Positions 27,744 through 37,330 of a stretch of DNA of 64,000 nt are shown here, in pieces (the stretch's first letter is position 1; the number at the start of each line of letters is the position of its first letter). The stretch is from Streptomyces rimosus (lineage in GTDB: Bacteria; Actinomycetota; Actinomycetes; Streptomycetales; Streptomycetaceae). Made by a program: the position numbers and the translations under genes. The notes beneath the pieces are model-generated. The model was not told the origin of the DNA, ran no database searches, and saw only the letters and a list, made by a program, of their open reading frames with translations. The stretch covers positions 4,216,001 through 4,280,000 of the forward strand of contig NZ_CP023688.1 of the NCBI RefSeq assembly GCF_008704655.1, in the 5' to 3' direction.

Positions 27744-28343
27744 GTGTCCGAGCGCCGAGTACAGATCCTGGAAGCCGCGACCCGCACCATCGCGCGAAAC
27801 GGCGTACGCGGCCTGCGGGTGGAGGAGATCGCCGCCGAGGCCGGGGTGTCCACCGGGCTGATCTACTACCACTTCGGCGGGCGCGCCGAACTGCTGCGCC
27901 GCACCCTCGACTTCATCGGCGAACGCGCCGAACGCCACACCACGCCGGACCCGGAGACGGTGCGCCTCGCGGGCCCGCGCGCCCAGTTGGAAGAGATGCT
28001 GCTGCGCGAGCTCCAGGACACCCCCGAGATGGTGGAGAACAGCACCGCCTGGGGCGAGTTCCAGTCCAGCGCCGTCTTCGACACCGGACTGCGGGAGCAG
28101 TTGCGCGAGGCGACCCGGCAGTGGACCGACGACCTGGCCGACCTCGTACGGGAAGCCCAGGCCGCGGGCACGGCCGACCGCGACGCCCCGGTGGCCGACG
28201 TGGCCGAACGGCTCACCGCGCTGGTGGAAGGGCTCAGCACCCGCTGGCTGAGCGGTTCGGTGCCGCTGGACCGCGCCCGCGAGCTGCTGCGCGGAGGGAT
28301 CGAGCGGGAGCTGGGGCCCGCGACGGACGACGATCCTGCTTAG
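27744..28343 (+). CDS. TetR-family transcription regulator
   Basis: A 199-aa repressor from GTG 27744. The N-terminal HTH reads VEEIAAEAGVSTGLIYYHFGGRAELLRRTL, a clear TetR recognition region. The C-terminal ligand domain (about 60-199) is rich in Glu, Arg and Leu. It probably represses the divergent PAD-like gene and itself through the palindrome at 27641-27662. Confidence 0.9.
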   Translation: MSERRVQILEAATRTIARNGVRGLRVEEIAAEAGVSTGLIYYHFGGRAELLRRTLDFIGERAERHTTPDPETVRLAGPRAQLEEMLLRELQDTPEMVENSTAWGEFQSSAVFDTGLREQLREATRQWTDDLADLVREAQAAGTADRDAPVADVAERLTALVEGLSTRWLSGSVPLDRARELLRGGIERELGPATDDDPA

Positions 28344-28379
28344 GCCCCACTCCGGTCGGCTCTCGGATCAGTCCACCCC

Positions 28380-29210
28380 TCAGATCAACCCGTGCTCCCC
28401 CAAGTAATCCAACTGCGCCCGCACCGACAACTCCGCCGCCGGCCACAGCGTGCGGTCCACGTCCGCGTACACGCTCGCCACGACCTCCGACGGCGTCCGG
28501 TGACCGGCCTCGACCGCCGTCTCCACCTGGGCCAGCCGGTTGGCGCGGTGCGCGAGGTAGAACTCGACCGCGCCCTGCGCGTCGTTCAGCACGGGGCCGT
28601 GGCCGGGGAGCACGGTCGTCACGCCGTCGTCGACCGTCAGCGAGCGCAGCCGCCGCAGCGAGTCGAGGTAGTCGCCGAGGCGGCCGTCCGGGTGCGCGAC
28701 GACGGTGGTGCCGCGGCCCAGGATCGTGTCGCCGGTCAGGACGGCGGCGTCGGCCGGGAGGTGGAAGGAGAGCGAGTCTGCGGTGTGGCCGGGGGTCGGT
28801 ACGACGCGCAGCTCCAGGCCGCCGGTGGTGATCACGTCACCGGCCGCCAGCCCCTCGTCGCCGAGGCGCAGCGCCGGGTCCAGCGCCCGTACGGCCGTGC
28901 CGGTCAGCTCCGCGAACCGCGCGGCGCCCTCGGCGTGGTCCGGGTGACCATGCGTCAGCAGGGTCAGGCCGATGCGCTTCCCGGCCTGTTCGGCGGCGTC
29001 CACGACGGCCTTGAGGTGGGTCTCGTCCAGCGGGCCCGGGTCGATGACGACCGCCAGGTCCGCGTCGGGCTCGGCGACGATCCAGGTGTTGGTGCCGTCC
29101 AGGGTCATCGGGGACGGGTTCGGCGCGAGCACGCACCGGGCGCGGTCGGTGGCGGGCCCGGCGATGGCCCCGCCGCGGGGCTGGCCGGGGAGGGCGGCTG
29201 CGTACGTCAT
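28380..29210 (-). CDS. MBL-fold metallo-hydrolase
   Basis: A 276-aa beta-lactamase-fold hydrolase. The metal motif is THGHPDHAEG, with further ligands in TPGHTADS, TGDTILG and LPGHGPV. The C-terminal ~60 residues form a winged-helix-like tail, as in LACTB2-type RNases. Start ATG 29210 overlaps the Nudix stop by ATGA, so the pair is co-translated. Possible roles are RNA or small-molecule hydrolysis. Confidence 0.88.
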   Translation of the reverse strand: MTYAAALPGQPRGGAIAGPATDRARCVLAPNPSPMTLDGTNTWIVAEPDADLAVVIDPGPLDETHLKAVVDAAEQAGKRIGLTLLTHGHPDHAEGAARFAELTGTAVRALDPALRLGDEGLAAGDVITTGGLELRVVPTPGHTADSLSFHLPADAAVLTGDTILGRGTTVVAHPDGRLGDYLDSLRRLRSLTVDDGVTTVLPGHGPVLNDAQGAVEFYLAHRANRLAQVETAVEAGHRTPSEVVASVYADVDRTLWPAAELSVRAQLDYLGEHGLI

Positions 29211-30193
29211 GCGGTGGGCTCTCCCGTGGTCGTGGGCGGGGGCATGGGCGGGGGCGTGGTCCGGGATGGGACCGAGGCGTCCGGGCGCTCGGCGGAGGCG
29301 ATGTGCTCGGGGTCGGCGTGCCCGGAGGCGACGTGCTTGGTGAACTCGTCGTGCCCCGGCCAGCTCAGGACGATCTCGCCGCCCCTGACCTCGGCCCGCG
29401 CGAGAACGGGCGCCAGGTCCCGCCCGCCGGCCGCGGCGAGGGCTTCGGCGGCGCTCCCGTACGGCTCCAGGCTGCGCAGCGTGGAGATGGTCGGCGGCAT
29501 CATCAGCAGTTCGCCGCGGTCGTAGCCGGCGGCGGCTTCGGCGGGGCGGATCCACACCGTACGGTCGGCCTCGGTGGACGCGTTCCGGCAGCGCTGTCCG
29601 GCGGGCAGGGCGGCCACGAAGAACCAGGTGTCGTAGCGGCGCGGCTCGAACTCCGGGGTGATCCAGCGCGCCCAGGCGCCCAGCAGGTCGCTGCGCAGGA
29701 CGAGGCCGCGGCGGTCCAGGAAGTCGGCGAAGGACAGTTCGCGGGCGACCAGCGCCGCGCGGTCCGCCTCCCAGTCGCCCCCCGTCGTGTCCGCGACCAC
29801 GGTGTCCGCCGAGGCCCCGGCGAGCAGCACGCCCGCCTCCTCGAACGTCTCCCGGACGGCCGCGCAGACCACGGCCTGCGCCGCGGCCTCCTCCCCGGTC
29901 CCGAAGCCGAGCCGGGCGGCCCACTCGGCCCGCGAGGGCCCGGCCCAGGCCACCGGCCGTTCGTCCCGCGCGTCGACGGACCCGCCGGGGTAGGCGTACG
30001 CGCCGCCCGCGAAGGCCATCGAGGCGCGTCTGCGCAGCATGTGGACGGCCGGGCCGCCGGTGCCGGTGTCCCGCAGCAGCAGGACGGTCGCGGCCCGGCG
30101 GGGCGCCGCGGGGGTCAGCTCGCCCTGCGCGAGGGCCCGGATGCGGTCCGGCCATTCCGGCGGATACCACTGGCCGTTGGGGGTCGACGACAT
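29207..30193 (-). CDS. Nudix hydrolase family protein
   Basis: A 328-aa protein with MAFAGGAYAYPGGSVD and VRETFEEAGVLLAG, the latter carrying the RExxEExG core. An insertion between the GG and REx parts makes it resemble NUDT19-type (CoA diphosphatase) proteins. Paired with the downstream MBL-fold gene, a combination often seen in actinobacteria. Confidence 0.82.
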   Translation of the reverse strand: MSSTPNGQWYPPEWPDRIRALAQGELTPAAPRRAATVLLLRDTGTGGPAVHMLRRRASMAFAGGAYAYPGGSVDARDERPVAWAGPSRAEWAARLGFGTGEEAAAQAVVCAAVRETFEEAGVLLAGASADTVVADTTGGDWEADRAALVARELSFADFLDRRGLVLRSDLLGAWARWITPEFEPRRYDTWFFVAALPAGQRCRNASTEADRTVWIRPAEAAAGYDRGELLMMPPTISTLRSLEPYGSAAEALAAAGGRDLAPVLARAEVRGGEIVLSWPGHDEFTKHVASGHADPEHIASAERPDASVPSRTTPPPMPPPTTTGEPTA

Positions 30194-30406
30194 GGCCGGA
30201 TGCTATGCGCTTGCGCGTGGATGTTCGAGGGGGCCCCGGACACGGCGGGGCCGGGCGGCCCGGATTCCCGGCCCGCCCGGCCCTTGAAGCTCTTCGGTTT
30301 CGTACGGGTACGGAACGCCCGCCCGGCCGTCGCCGGACGCCGGAGCCTCCCGGTTCGGAGCCTCCTGGTGCCGTACGGATACGGAGTGCGGAGTTCCCGC
30401 CCGACG

Positions 30407-30871
30407 TCAGTCCGCGACCTCGACCTGCATCTCGACCTCGACCGGCGCGTCGATCGGCAGCACGGCCACGCCCACCGCGGAGCGGGCGTGCACGCCCTTG
30501 TCGCCCAGCACCTCGCCCAGCAGCTCGCTGGCGCCGTTGATGACGCCGGGCTGCCCGGTGAAGCCGGGGGCCGAGGCGACGAAGCCGACGACCTTGACGA
30601 CCCGGACGATCTTGTCGAGGTCGCCGATCACGGACTTCACGGCGGCCAGCGCGTTCAGCGCGCAGGTCGCGGCCAGCTCCTTGGCCTGCTCCGGGCTGAC
30701 CTCGGCGCCCACCTTGCCGGCGGCCGGCAGCGCGCCGTCCACCATCGGCAGCTGGCCGGAGGTGTGGACGTACGCGCCCGAGCGCACCGCGGGCTGGTAC
30801 GCGGCCAGCGGCGGCACCACCTGGGGCAGCTTCAGGCCCAGCTCGGCGAGCTTGTCCTCCACCGCGCTCAT
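30407..30871 (-). CDS. RidA family (YjgF/YER057c) protein
   Basis: A 154-aa enamine/imine deaminase-like protein. Visible family features are TSGQLPM, the segment VNPEQAKELAAT-like (here VSPEQAKELAAT), GVHARSAVGVAVLPIDAPVE with the conserved Arg, and the acidic terminal strand. Start ATG 30871 overlaps the stop of the upstream 53-aa gene by ATGA. Removes reactive enamines or imines in the cytosol. Confidence 0.88.
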   Translation of the reverse strand: MSAVEDKLAELGLKLPQVVPPLAAYQPAVRSGAYVHTSGQLPMVDGALPAAGKVGAEVSPEQAKELAATCALNALAAVKSVIGDLDKIVRVVKVVGFVASAPGFTGQPGVINGASELLGEVLGDKGVHARSAVGVAVLPIDAPVEVEMQVEVAD

Positions 30872-31029
30872 GCCTGCTTCTCCCGCTTCAGGTAGGCCAC
30901 CAGCTGCTCCGGGTTGTTCGGGCCCGGCACGACCTGGACCAGCTCCCAGCCGTCCTCGCCCCAGGTGTCCAGAATCTGCTTGGTCGCGTGCACCAGCAGC
31001 GGCACGGTCACGTATTCCCACTTGGTCAT
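30868..31029 (-). CDS. Small DUF4177 protein
   Basis: A 53-aa protein beginning MTKWEYVTVPLLVHATKQIL and containing WGEDGWELVQVVPGP, the DUF4177 signature. It is translationally coupled to ridA by a 4-bp overlap. Function unknown. It has its own upstream region facing the ArsA-like operon. Confidence 0.82.
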   Translation of the reverse strand: MTKWEYVTVPLLVHATKQILDTWGEDGWELVQVVPGPNNPEQLVAYLKREKQA

Positions 31030-31191
31030 GAGGCCGAGCGTAATGCCTGTACGGGCGGGCCGCGGACGCGGCGGGCGGAGGCGGTCGCCGCGCGTCCCGC
31101 CCCGCGCGCGGCACGTCCGGTACGCCCCCGGCGCACAACCCGGCGGCGGTCCCGTGCGTAGCCCGTACCCGGACTGGTTAGGCTCCTTGGC

Positions 31192-32187
31192 GTGAGCAGG
31201 CTCCATGTCGTCAGCGGCAAGGGCGGTACCGGCAAGACCACGGTCGCCGCTGCCCTCGCCCTCGCCCTGGCCACCGAGGGTCGCCGTACCCTCCTGGTCG
31301 AGGTCGAGGGCCGGCAGGGCATTGCCCAGGTGTTCGAGACCGAGGCGCTTCCGTACGAGGAGCGCAAGATCGCGGTAGCTCCGGGACCAGGAGGAGGGGA
31401 CGTTTATGCACTGGCCATCGACGCCGAGCGCGCCCTGCTGGACTACCTCCAGATGTTCTACAAGCTCGGCGGCGCCGGCCGCGCCCTGAAGAAGCTCGGC
31501 GCGATCGACTTCGCCACCACCATCGCCCCCGGCCTGCGGGACGTCCTGCTGACCGGCAAGGCGTGCGAGGCGGTGCGCCGCAAGGACAAACGCGGGCGCT
31601 TCGTGTACGACGCCGTCGTCATGGACGCCCCGCCCACCGGCCGCATCACCCGCTTCCTGAACGTGAACGACGAGGTCGCGGGACTGGCGAAGATCGGCCC
31701 GATCCACAACCAGGCCCAGGCCGTGATGCGGGTGCTGAAATCCCCCGAGACGGCCGTCCACCTGGTGACGCTGCTGGAGGAGATGCCCGTCCAGGAGACG
31801 GTGGACGGCATCGCGGAACTGCGCGCGGCCGGTCTGCCGGTGGGCGGCGTGGTGATCAACATGACCCGGCCCGAGGTACTGGACAACGGCGAGGTGGACA
31901 TCGCCGCCAACGGCGCCCGTACCGGCATCGCCGAGGCGCTCGCCGGGGCCGGTCTGGGCGGGGGCCGCCGCGGCGCGGCCGGCGTGGCCTGGGCCGACCG
32001 GCTCATCGACCCGCTCCTCGAAGAGGCCCGCGAGCACGCCCAGCGCGTCGACCTGGAGCGCGCCGAACACGCCGAGCTGGCCGGACTCGGCCTGCCCACC
32101 TACGAGTTGGAGCTGCTCCCGGAGGGAGTGGACCTCGCCGGGCTGTACCGGCTGGCGAGGGACCTGCGGAAACAGGGGCCCATATGA
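31192..32187 (+). CDS. ArsA/Get3-like ATPase, first of a pair
   Basis: A 331-aa ATPase. The start GTG 31192 gives VSRLHVVSGKGGTGKTTVAAAL with the ArsA-type deviant Walker A (GKGGTGKTT). VMDAPPTGRITRFL is the switch region. No arsenical transporter is nearby and no metalloid-binding Cys triad is evident, so arsenic resistance is unlikely. The pair sits beside wblA in Streptomyces. The stop overlaps the next start by ATGA, so the two probably form a heterodimeric ATPase. Confidence 0.88.
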   Translation: MSRLHVVSGKGGTGKTTVAAALALALATEGRRTLLVEVEGRQGIAQVFETEALPYEERKIAVAPGPGGGDVYALAIDAERALLDYLQMFYKLGGAGRALKKLGAIDFATTIAPGLRDVLLTGKACEAVRRKDKRGRFVYDAVVMDAPPTGRITRFLNVNDEVAGLAKIGPIHNQAQAVMRVLKSPETAVHLVTLLEEMPVQETVDGIAELRAAGLPVGGVVINMTRPEVLDNGEVDIAANGARTGIAEALAGAGLGGGRRGAAGVAWADRLIDPLLEEAREHAQRVDLERAEHAELAGLGLPTYELELLPEGVDLAGLYRLARDLRKQGPI

Positions 32188-33566
32188 GCGCGGACGCACC
32201 CACCCAGGACGACGGCACCGCACCGTCCCGGCGCACCGCACCACCCGCACCCGGGCACGGCGCGCTGGACTCACCCGCCGCCCGCCTGGAGGTCGACCCG
32301 CTGCTGGACGACCCGCGCACCCGTATCGTCGTGTGCTGCGGCTCCGGCGGCGTCGGCAAGACCACGACCGCCGCCGCCCTCGGCGTACGCGCCGCCGAGC
32401 GCGGTCGGAAGGCCGTCGTACTGACCATCGACCCGGCCCGCCGGCTGGCGCAGTCCATGGGCATCTCGGAACTGGACAACGTGCCCCGCCGGGTCAAGGG
32501 CGTGGACGAGTCGGCCGGTGGCGAGCTGCACGCCATGATGCTCGACATGAAGCGCACCTTCGACGAGATCGTCGAGGCGCACGCGGACGGCGAGCGGGCC
32601 CGCGCGATCCTGGAGAACCCCTTCTACCAGTCCCTGTCGGCCGGGTTCGCGGGCACGCAGGAGTACATGGCCATGGAGAAGCTGGGCCAGCTGCGCACCC
32701 GCGACGCGTGGGACCTGATCATCGTGGACACCCCGCCCAGCCGCTCCGCGCTCGACTTCCTGGACGCGCCCAAGCGTCTCGGGTCCTTCCTGGACGGCAA
32801 GTTCATCCGGGTGCTGATGGCGCCCGCGAAGGCCGGCGGGCGGGCCGGGATGAAGTTCCTCAACGTCGGCATGTCGATGATGACCGGCACGCTCAGCAAG
32901 ATCATGGGCGGTCAACTGCTGCGTGACGTCCAGACGTTCGCCGCCGCCATGGACACCATGTTCGGCGGCTTCCGTACGCGCGCGGACGCGACGTACCGGC
33001 TGCTCCAGGCGCCCGGCACGGCGTTCCTGGTCGTGGCGGCGCCGGAGCGGGACGCGCTGCGGGAGGCCGCGTACTTCGTGGAGCGGCTGGCCGCCGAGCA
33101 GATGCCGCTGGCCGGGCTGGTGCTGAACCGGGTGCACGGCAGCGGCGCCGCGCAGCTCAGCGCGGAGCGGGCACTGGCCGCGGCGGAAGCCCTCTCGGAG
33201 CCGTCCGACGCCCGGTCTGAAAATCTTGGCGGAGACGGCATTGTGGATCTAGAGGCTGGGAAGGCTGATTCTCGTACCGCCGACGGCCCCTCCCCCGCCG
33301 CGGCGGACCCCTCGACAACGGACGACTCCCCGTCGGCGGCCCGTCTCGCCGCCGGCCTCCTGCGGCTGCACGCCGAGCGCATGCATGTGCTCGCGCGCGA
33401 GCGCCGCACGCGCGACCGCTTCACCGCGCTGCACCCCGAGGTCCCGGTGGCGGAGATCGCCGCGCTGCCCGGCGATGTCCACGACCTGGCGGGGTTGCGG
33501 GCGATCGGGGAGCGGCTGGCCGTACAGGAGCGTGGGGTGGAGAAGAGTGAGGACGGGGAGGGCTGA
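32184..33566 (+). CDS. ArsA/Get3-like ATPase, second of a pair
   Basis: A 460-aa partner with CCGSGGVGKTTTAAALG (Walker A, about residue 52) and IIVDTPPSRSALDFLD (switch II). It is longer than the first by an acidic N-terminal extension and a low-complexity insertion near residue 350 (LGGDGIVDLEAGKADSRTADG). The DNA of that insertion looks less codon-biased than its flanks, so a small insertion is possible. Stop/start overlap with the first gene. Confidence 0.87.
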   Translation: MSADAPTQDDGTAPSRRTAPPAPGHGALDSPAARLEVDPLLDDPRTRIVVCCGSGGVGKTTTAAALGVRAAERGRKAVVLTIDPARRLAQSMGISELDNVPRRVKGVDESAGGELHAMMLDMKRTFDEIVEAHADGERARAILENPFYQSLSAGFAGTQEYMAMEKLGQLRTRDAWDLIIVDTPPSRSALDFLDAPKRLGSFLDGKFIRVLMAPAKAGGRAGMKFLNVGMSMMTGTLSKIMGGQLLRDVQTFAAAMDTMFGGFRTRADATYRLLQAPGTAFLVVAAPERDALREAAYFVERLAAEQMPLAGLVLNRVHGSGAAQLSAERALAAAEALSEPSDARSENLGGDGIVDLEAGKADSRTADGPSPAAADPSTTDDSPSAARLAAGLLRLHAERMHVLARERRTRDRFTALHPEVPVAEIAALPGDVHDLAGLRAIGERLAVQERGVEKSEDGEG

Positions 33567-34149
33567 GCCGGGGAAGGTGGGGGTTCCGTTACGAGCGTGG
33601 GACTGCGCGGAGAGCAGGATCGAGGGACCGTTGTCCCGACCGGACCGCCGTCCCGGTCAACGGCTGATCACCGCTGATCATTACCAACCATCGCTGGTCA
33701 TAACCAACCACCGCTGGTCATCACCGGCCACCGCTGATCGCTGACCGCCACAAGCGCCCGCGCCATGGGCGCCCGTGACCGTAGCCGCGTCGGTCGAGAT
33801 CGCACCGGTGGACATCGCGTCGGCCGAAGCCGTACGGGCAGCCAACGGCACGCTCCGGGCGCGCACAGCTCACACGCCCATCCGTACCGCTCACGCCCAC
33901 TTCGGCCCGCGCGCAGGCAACACGTCGGCAGTCGCCGTACACCGCACGTACGCAAACCGCACGTACGCAAGACCACCGGCCCGCGTCGGCCATGCACGCG
34001 CCGACCACCGCACCGGTCCCACCGGACCCGATACCGAACGGGGTATCGAACCCGGCCCTGCCCGGCGGCACGCCGGACCGCGCGCCGGTCCGCGTCGGCT
34101 CGCGCCGACACCACCGGACCGCCCGGACCACGGCGAACGGACTCCGGGC
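33567..34149. other. Intergenic region with short tandem repeats
   Basis: About 580 bp between the ArsA-like pair and wblA (converging). Besides the 20-bp repeat annotated below, it contains two exact 15-bp copies of accgcacgtacgcaa (33941-33955 and 33956-33970). Overlapping open frames in several registers have no ribosome binding sites and unnatural composition, so I call no gene. Confidence 0.55.
33661..33740. repeat. Four imperfect tandem 20-bp repeats
   Basis: Units at 33661, 33681, 33701 and 33721, sharing the pattern ...ccaaccaccgctggtca. The two central units differ at two or three positions. They lie in the 3' intergenic DNA after the ArsA-like operon. Role unknown. Confidence 0.8.
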
Positions 34150-34542
34150 CTAGCCCACTGCGGCGTAGTTGTCGTACGTACCGCCGTAGCGGTTGCCGTA
34201 CGCGTTGTCGTAGGTGTTCTCGTACGTTTCGTCGTCGTCACAGTCGACGGGCAGGATGCCCGTGCTGCGCTCGTATTCCGTACGCGCCGTCTCCAGCAGC
34301 CGGCGCCACGAGGTGACGGTCGGGCGGCGGCGCAGCAGCGCCCTCCGCTCGCGCTCGGTCATGCCGCCCCAGACTCCGAACTCCACGCGGTTGTCCAAGG
34401 CGTCGGCCAGGCACTCCGTCCGCACCGGGCATCCGGTGCAGACCGCCTTGGCCCGGTTCTGGGCCGCTCCCTGAACGAACAGCTCGTCCGGATCGGTGGT
34501 GCGGCAGGCTGCCTGTGTACTCCAGTCGGTTACCCAGCTCAT
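34150..34542 (-). CDS. wblA: WhiB-family regulator WblA
   Basis: Iron-sulfur transcription factor that controls sporulation and represses antibiotic production in streptomycetes. The 130 aa have cysteine ligands in QAACRTTD and CTGCPVRTEC, the GVWGGM turn, and RERRALLRRRPTV basic residues. Start ATG 34542. The last ~25 residues are a Tyr/Asn/Asp-rich repeat (YENTYDNAYGNRYGG) whose DNA is a degenerate 12-bp-type repeat. Position next to a class A PBP and the ArsA-like pair supports the wblA call. Confidence 0.9.
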   Translation of the reverse strand: MSWVTDWSTQAACRTTDPDELFVQGAAQNRAKAVCTGCPVRTECLADALDNRVEFGVWGGMTERERRALLRRRPTVTSWRRLLETARTEYERSTGILPVDCDDDETYENTYDNAYGNRYGGTYDNYAAVG

Positions 34543-35074
34543 GCTGGCGCCGTCCTCTCCCGAATCGAGGCTCCCCCACGGCGGCAAGCGGCATATTCAC
34601 CGTTGCCAGTTGAGGACGTTACGGAAGGCGAGCAGGGCGCAACACCCCCTTCGGGCCCAATCTTGAATGGCCCGAACGGACTATGCGTACGCGGCAGATC
34701 ACCCAACGGAGTGAGCCGGGGGCATAGGCCACCTTTCCGGCACCATGGGGCACTTCGCCAGGACCACAGCGGGTTTCCGGTGACACATGCGGACGTACGG
34801 GGCACGCTCGACGACCGGAGGCGGGGTTGACGCATCGATGTGATGCGTCTGCCGCACCGGACGGGATCAGGTTAAACGAACAGATGCGCCCCTGTCCGGC
34901 GATTGAGAACGTAGCCATCTGACGAAGTCGGACCGACCGGCCGTTCACCCCTGGCCGGAAAGCTTCCACCGTTGTCCGGATCGGATCGACCGGCAGGCCG
35001 CGGCCCGGTACGCGGACGTCCCGAACGGAGCCCCGCTCCCGCCGGACCCCGCGCCCGAGGCTTAGGGTGCCCCC
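34543..35074. promoter_or_regulatory. Divergent wblA / PBP control region
   Basis: About 530 bp without a credible gene between the two divergent starts. A long wblA leader is expected and promoters for both genes must lie here. No hairpin or repeat stands out. Confidence 0.45.
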
Positions 35075-37306
35075 ATGGGTAAGAAGCGCGACGGCGGGGG
35101 TCTGACCAAGACCCAGCAGGCCGCTAAATTCCTGGGTGTCAGCGTGCTGGCCGGAGCGGTGCTGGCGGGTCTGGCCCTCCCCGCCGCCGGCGCGCTGGGC
35201 CTTGCGGCCAAGGGATCGGTCGAGGGGTTCGACGAGATCCCGGCCAACCTGAAGACGCCGCCGCTGAGCCAGCGGACCACCATCCTCGACGCGAAGGGCG
35301 GCGAGATCGCCAAGGTCTACTCGCGGGACCGCACCGTGGTCGACCTCAAGGACATGTCGCCGTACATCCAGAAGGCGATCGTCGCCATCGAGGACGCGCG
35401 TTTCTACCAGCACGGCGCGATCGACCTGAAGGGCATCCTGCGCGCGCTCAACAAGAACGCGCGGTCCGGCGGGGTGTCCGAAGGTGCATCGACGCTGACG
35501 CAGCAGTACGTGAAGAACGTCTTCATCGAGGAGGCCGGCGACGACCCGGACAAGGTCGCCCAGGCCACGCAGCAGACCATCGGCCGCAAGGTCAAGGAGC
35601 TGAAGTACGCGATCCAGGTGGAGGAGGAGCTCGGCAAACGCAAGATCCTCCAGAACTACCTGAACATCACCTTCTTCGGGCAGCAGGCGTACGGCGTCGA
35701 GGCGGCCTCCCAGCGGTACTTCAGCAAGCACGCCAAGGACCTCACGCTGGACGAGTCCGCGCTGCTGGCGGGCATCGTGCAGTCGCCGAGCCGCTACGAC
35801 CCGGTCAACGACCCCAAGGAGGCGCAGCGCCGCCGTAACACCGTGCTCCAGCGGATGGCCGACACCAAGGCCGTCACGCAGGCGCAGGCCGACGCCGCCG
35901 CCAAGAAGCCGATCAAACTCGACGTCAGCCGGCCCAAGAACGGATGCATCACGGCAAGTTCGGGTGCCGGCTTCTTCTGTGACTACGTACGCGAGGTCCT
36001 GCTCAACGACCCGGCCTTCGGCAAGACCCGCAAGGCGCGCGGAAAGCGCTGGAACCAGGGCGGCCTGACGATCCGTACGACGCTGGACCCGCAGACCCAG
36101 AAGTCGATCCAGTCCGCCGTCACCGGCCGGGTCTACGACAACGACCCGGTCGCCGCCGCGGCGACCATCGTCCAGCCCGGCACCGGAAAGATCCTGGGCA
36201 TGGGCCAGTCACGTCCGTACGGCTTCGGTCAGAACCAGACCCAGATGAATCTGTCCGTCGACCAGAAGATGGGCGGCGGCGCGGGCTACCAGCCCGGCTC
36301 GACGTTCAAGCCAGTGATCGCGGCGGCGGCCCTGGAGGCGGGCAAGAGCCCGGAGCAGACGTACTCGTCCCCGTACAAGATGCCGTACCCGAGCCCGGTC
36401 TCCACCTGCACCGGGCAGTGGACGGGCCACGCCCCGGTCTCGAACGAGAACACCTCCGAGGTCGGCCCGTACAGCATGAAGGAGGCGACCGCGAAGTCGG
36501 TCAACACCTACTTCGTACAGCTGATCAGCGACATCGGCATCTGCCCGGTGGTCAAGATGGCCAAGGAGATGGGCATCCAGCGGGCCAACGGCCACGACGT
36601 GGAGCAGAAGCCCGCCATCGCGCTCGGCTCCCCCGAGGTGTCCCCGCTGACCATGGCCAACGCGTACGCCACCTTCGCCAACGAGGGCGTCGCCTGCACC
36701 CCGGTGGCCATCGAGTCGATCACCGACACGACCGGCAAGGCGCTGACCGTACCGAAGACCAGCTGCCACCGCGCGATGTCGCAGAACACCGCCAAGACCA
36801 TCAACGCGCTGCTCAAGGGCGTGGTCGAGGACGGCACCGGCAAGCAGGCCGGCCTCCAGGGCCGGGACAGCGCGGGCAAGACCGGCACCACCGACAACCG
36901 CTACGCCGCCTGGTTCACCGGCTACACCCCGAACATGGCCGGCGCGGTCTGGGTCGGCGACCCCGCCCACAAGCGCCGGATGTTCGACATCACCATCGGC
37001 GGCACCTTCCACGACAAGGTGTACGGCGCGGACACCCCCGGCCCGATCTGGCGCCAGGCGATGTCGGGCGCCCTGTCCGGCCGCCCCGCCCCGTCCCTGC
37101 CCACCGTCCCGATCGGCGACTCCGGCAAGAACAAGGACGACAACAAGGGCGGCGGAGGCGGCGGGGGCGGCGGGCATCACCGTCCGCCGCATCGGCCCGG
37201 CGGGGGTGGCGGTGGCGGTGGCGGTGGCGGTGGCCACGATGACAAGCCGGGTGGGGGATGGGAGATTCCTGGGTTCCCGAACTTGTTCGGGGGGACGGGG
37301 GGCTGA
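35075..37306 (+). CDS. Class A penicillin-binding protein (transglycosylase/transpeptidase)
   Basis: Bifunctional peptidoglycan synthase, 743 aa. One N-terminal membrane helix (FLGVSVLAGAVLAGLALPAAG). The glycosyltransferase domain shows AIEDARFYQHGAIDLKG (catalytic Glu) and GASTLTQQYVKN. The transpeptidase has PGSTFKP (Ser-x-x-Lys), SVNTYF (Ser-x-Asn) and KTGTTDN. It ends in a flexible tail of glycine runs with His and Pro clusters (about 690-743), a low-complexity stretch prone to slippage. Confidence 0.95.
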   Translation: MGKKRDGGGLTKTQQAAKFLGVSVLAGAVLAGLALPAAGALGLAAKGSVEGFDEIPANLKTPPLSQRTTILDAKGGEIAKVYSRDRTVVDLKDMSPYIQKAIVAIEDARFYQHGAIDLKGILRALNKNARSGGVSEGASTLTQQYVKNVFIEEAGDDPDKVAQATQQTIGRKVKELKYAIQVEEELGKRKILQNYLNITFFGQQAYGVEAASQRYFSKHAKDLTLDESALLAGIVQSPSRYDPVNDPKEAQRRRNTVLQRMADTKAVTQAQADAAAKKPIKLDVSRPKNGCITASSGAGFFCDYVREVLLNDPAFGKTRKARGKRWNQGGLTIRTTLDPQTQKSIQSAVTGRVYDNDPVAAAATIVQPGTGKILGMGQSRPYGFGQNQTQMNLSVDQKMGGGAGYQPGSTFKPVIAAAALEAGKSPEQTYSSPYKMPYPSPVSTCTGQWTGHAPVSNENTSEVGPYSMKEATAKSVNTYFVQLISDIGICPVVKMAKEMGIQRANGHDVEQKPAIALGSPEVSPLTMANAYATFANEGVACTPVAIESITDTTGKALTVPKTSCHRAMSQNTAKTINALLKGVVEDGTGKQAGLQGRDSAGKTGTTDNRYAAWFTGYTPNMAGAVWVGDPAHKRRMFDITIGGTFHDKVYGADTPGPIWRQAMSGALSGRPAPSLPTVPIGDSGKNKDDNKGGGGGGGGGHHRPPHRPGGGGGGGGGGGGHDDKPGGGWEIPGFPNLFGGTGG

Positions 37307-37330
37307 GGCTCTTCGGGGGCCGGCCGGATA

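Noticed and set aside
31192..33566. Arsenic resistance operon
   Set aside because: No arsB/acr3, arsC or arsR neighbour and no visible metalloid-binding cysteines in the ATPases.
33698..34131. Two overlapping minus-strand ORFs (about 136-138 aa) after the ArsA-like pair
   Set aside because: Built partly from the tandem repeats, Arg/Cys/Trp-rich, no ribosome binding site, conflicting frames.
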